This document shows positions 61,301 through 64,000 of a stretch of DNA of 64,000 nucleotides, piece after piece. Source of the stretch: Saccoglossus kowalevskii (lineage: Eukaryota; Hemichordata; Enteropneusta; Harrimaniidae); NCBI RefSeq assembly GCF_000003605.2, contig NW_003130355.1, positions 632,685-696,684 of the forward strand, written 5' to 3'. Made by a program: the position numbers and the translations under genes. A model generated the notes under the pieces. It was not told where the DNA came from, did no database searches, and saw nothing but the letters and a program-made list of their open reading frames with translations. Positions within the stretch are counted from its first letter, which is position 1. Each line of letters begins with the position of its first letter.

Positions 61301-62270
61301 CATCGCGTCAACCGTTTTTGTGGTACCTAATTTTGTTGTTTGCCGAGCTTGTCACAAAAATAACTTTTCAAATATTTATCTTTCACACTACAAGGTAGGC
61401 AAATGGAGTTGATCTCGGTTACAACGACCAATGACACAATAAACAAGAAAGACGTGATCATAACTGTATATACCTCACTGCTTCTGTTTTGCATGTTCGT
61501 ATTGATTCAGGTGACCTTAATGTTGTTGTTTTGGGGTTTGTTTGTTTTGTTTTTTTGTTTTTTGTTAGATTAAAATTAACGTATATCATCTGAGAGGAAA
61601 GTAAAACATATATCACAGCTCAGATATGTACGTTTATACCCTCACGCAGGGAGAACTGCTGTCCGGCAAATGATCTCCTTCACGTCGGCGAAGAATTATA
61701 TTTCCGGCATTTTAATCTGCGATATTTTATTATTCATTTTTGCGATGTGAAATACATAATTTGAGATGTCAGCAAACTATCAACCTCTTTGTCTTCATTA
61801 ACTCCACAGCGACCCTTTAATATTAGAACTCTTCGAATCGGTGTCCATTACATTACAACCAACGGTTGTGTTATTTTATTTTTTGCTCTGGGGATATAAT
61901 ATTTATTATAAAAACTAATAATAATTTCAGCAAAGTATTGTATAACTATGTATGAAAGACTAAGCGTAACACAGCCTGGGGATTCATTCATACAAAGTGG
62001 GTTGTGTATTTTGTAAAGCCGCCATTGATTTATGATTCCCACGATATATGTGCGTTGTTACATTAATGCAATAAGTACAAACTACGTTGATGGATAGTAT
62101 ATGACATTTGAATTTCTGTCATTTGCCTGACTGTGTCAATATTTCAGTGGCTCGTGATATGTGTGCATTTGCTGATTCCAGCTAGCTCGGTTCACATGAG
62201 ATGCCCGTTTCATACTTGTAATACACCTTTACAATAGTTTCCTCCCTTTAGCGAAAATGTGCTTACGGGA
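55330..62270. other. Non-coding, no gene recognised
   Basis: AT-rich, with short chance frames only. Two isolated E-box palindromes (GTCACGTGAC at 56472-56481 and TCACGTGA at 61279-61286) and a nested palindrome around 57890-57932 (CATAGACC...GGTCTATG) stand out. Confidence 0.5.
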
Positions 62271-62596
62271 TATCAAAATGGCGTCGATGCGTGAAGGCAA
62301 TTTCATTCAAAGATAACACTTGTTTGTTATGTCGTATTTTGATATTTGAAGTAACTTCCTAAGCATTCGTATTTTTTGTTATTGACAGACAACTATTAAG
62401 TCAACACCGACGCTGTGAACGGCATCTTCGCTAGCCAAGGTCTAAGTTTATTCGGCCAAGCCTCTAAACAGACCTTGGCAGAACGACCATCAAATATGCG
62501 TGTTCTAAGAGCGCCTCCCGTAGTCAGTTGCGGCTAATCATTTTCCAATCAGTTTGCGTGTTACAAATCCCTTTTTGGCGTTTCATTTTAAACAAA

Positions 62597-62734
62597 ATGG
62601 CGGAGCCCATAAATCGTAATATTTGTGATGATAAAATTGCGAAAGTTGTCGTTGTTGGTGCCCTCAAGCCTCATCAGGTACAGGCAATCGACGCAGTTTT
62701 ATGTGGGAAGGATGTCTTCATAGCGACAAAACAG
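62597..62734 (+). CDS. Probable RecQ/SF2-like helicase, first coding exon
   Basis: ATG in an AAAATGG context opens 46 codons (MAEPINRNICDDKIAKVVVV, then GALKPHQVQAIDAVLCGKDV, then FIATKQ) ending at ACAG|GTAGTG. The pattern LKPHQVQAIDAVLCGKDVFI is the Q-motif-like lead-in to motif I seen in RecQ-type helicases (LxxxQxxAIxxxLxGKDVFV, then TGxGKS). The next exon should therefore start with the rest of the Walker A loop (G-x-GKS). The residue before the junction is Gln where Thr is usual. No Walker A exon was found before 64000, so the assignment rests on one short block. An in-frame ATG 69 bases upstream (62528) is less likely because the codons before 62597 look non-coding. A CCAAT box sits at 62545-62549. 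Confidence 0.5.
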
Positions 62735-64000
62735 GTAGTGGAATTTTGTTTTATAATTTGGTATGTCCAAGCTGACTGGGCGCCTTGTTTCGAGGCGCGC
62801 CCAATCAGATCTCACTGCTTAAGATACGCAATTAGCCTATGTGATCCTGCACATTATCGTGTAGAGACCTATAGGTCGAAGACACGAGACCGTGCGATTC
62901 GGACGATGTGTGAACGGCGACCTTATACCAAGTATGTCTCGAAACCACTTCGACGCTAGAGGGCGTGACTTGTACATAGAATTTAAATGCGCATGCGCTA
63001 TAATACAAATGTGATTGGGTTTTACCCCGAACAATTGATTTGTTGTCTGAGGTGACCTTTGACATACACACACATATACGGTACTTACATAATGTATAAC
63101 ATCACTAAACGTAAAAAGCGTGTAAGCTGTTTCAGTAAGTATATATTAAAAATGAAGGTAGATAAAAGAATGATATATTTGAAGAGAGACAATGTGATTC
63201 ATTTTGAACATGTTGACTTTTGTTTGCTAGTGATATTGTATCTTCAAGTTTTTCAACAATATGTTTCAGATTTATTGTAAAATAAAACATTATTGTGGCA
63301 CTAAACATAATCAAGTTCTCTGTGTATAATAAAATCCGAGCGCATGTGAATTCGTGTTTTACATATTTTTATTAGACGAATAACGATATTTTTTTCTGCA
63401 AAACACTCACATTCCTACAGAAATAAACCATTAAACAAATTATCAAAAAAGCGCAATCTTGTTCACATATCCTTTTTCAGCCATTACCATTATCAATTTT
63501 ATTGTTAATTATAATTATAAGTTTTATTTCAATCAAACATTCCATAATTAAAAAAAGCTCTTCAAAATTCAACAATCTGTGCACTGACCGTGTCTTTACC
63601 CCAAGATGCTCCCAATGTATAAAACCATAATATAGCAGTAAAAAACGCTTCAATAAAACATTGATGTTCCCGTAATTGTACATAAAATACCACGATTTAT
63701 AATACAGAGTGAACTCTCTATAAAATCATCTGCGTATAAAGAGGTGTATACTAACTAGTCATTCCCCCGGGCAGTTTCTGAGAGTTCATAGGTCTTTATG
63801 TTTAAAGGCTTACAGACCGACTATTAGACACATTTTATGACGTCAATAAAGTTAATTTAGTAAGAATGGTGGGAGGTATGAATACTGAATGTGTGCAAGT
63901 AATATTTATTGTATTCCCATAATACCGGTACTACAAAATGCCCGTTATTTAAAGCGGGGGGGGGGGGGTCGTCACCTGCGCATGCGTCAAATGGCCATAG
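62735..64000. other. Likely first intron of the helicase-like gene
   Basis: No exon was recognised. From 63949 to the end, TTTAAAGC followed by a G13 run and GTCGTCACC looks like a partial TTAAAG-family MITE. Confidence 0.4.

Noticed and set aside
1-64000. CRISPR arrays, prophage, operons or other prokaryotic systems
   Set aside because: The genes have spliceosomal introns and animal-specific domain architectures; the tandem repeats present have no spacer-repeat organisation.

Overview
The window is animal nuclear DNA. It is AT-rich, it has large GT-AG introns, AATAAA poly(A) signals, tandem repeats, several families of short inverted-repeat transposons and three runs of N (assembly gaps at 21403-21884, 32290-32920 and 46340-46389). 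The repeat content and the exon-rich MGAT2 gene suggest an invertebrate, most likely a marine deuterostome or lophotrochozoan. The sequence alone does not fix the phylum.

Layout. (1) 1-6641, plus strand: the last five coding exons of MGAT2 (Golgi N-acetylglucosaminyltransferase II). They are in frame with one another and encode the C-terminal 212 residues; the 5' part lies upstream of the window. Its introns hold a 60-bp repeat, a satellite of about 150 bp period, a GATGGC-type minisatellite, a 143-bp duplication and a TGAA tract. (2) 6642-15817: tail-to-tail interval with small inverted-repeat elements and an orphan promoter-like patch carrying TCTCGCGAGA at 12197. (3) 15818-31013, minus strand: a complete six-exon ZRANB1/TRABID gene (672 residues: three NZF zinc fingers, ankyrin-like ubiquitin-binding domain, OTU protease). 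Its introns carry most of the recognisable DNA-transposon debris. (4) 31014-35271: ZRANB1 promoter (YY1-type and CRE sites), AT-rich spacer with a gap, then a GC-richer stretch ahead of the next gene. (5) 35272-35686, plus strand: first coding exon of a two-pore-domain potassium channel, head-to-head with ZRANB1. It ends inside the first pore signature, and no later exon was found in the remaining 28 kb. (6) 35687-62270: long non-coding stretch, probably channel intron 1 and/or intergenic. It contains a LINE fragment, a tRNA-derived SINE, a palindromic 76-bp hairpin element, and an unusual repeat mosaic at 44755-46476. (7) 62597-62734, plus strand: first coding exon of a probable RecQ/SF2-type helicase that continues beyond the window.

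The recognised genes (N-glycan maturation, deubiquitination, potassium leak channel, helicase-like) are unrelated in pathway, and nothing suggests a functional cluster. I found no convincing new biological system. The most unusual structure is the 44.7-46.5 kb mosaic, where a 76-bp cassette occurs in opposite orientations next to otherwise matching repeat copies, with a 26-bp minisatellite between the copies. Next are the inverted pair of 0.6-kb elements inside one ZRANB1 intron and a shared design of clustered subterminal palindromes in several transposon families.
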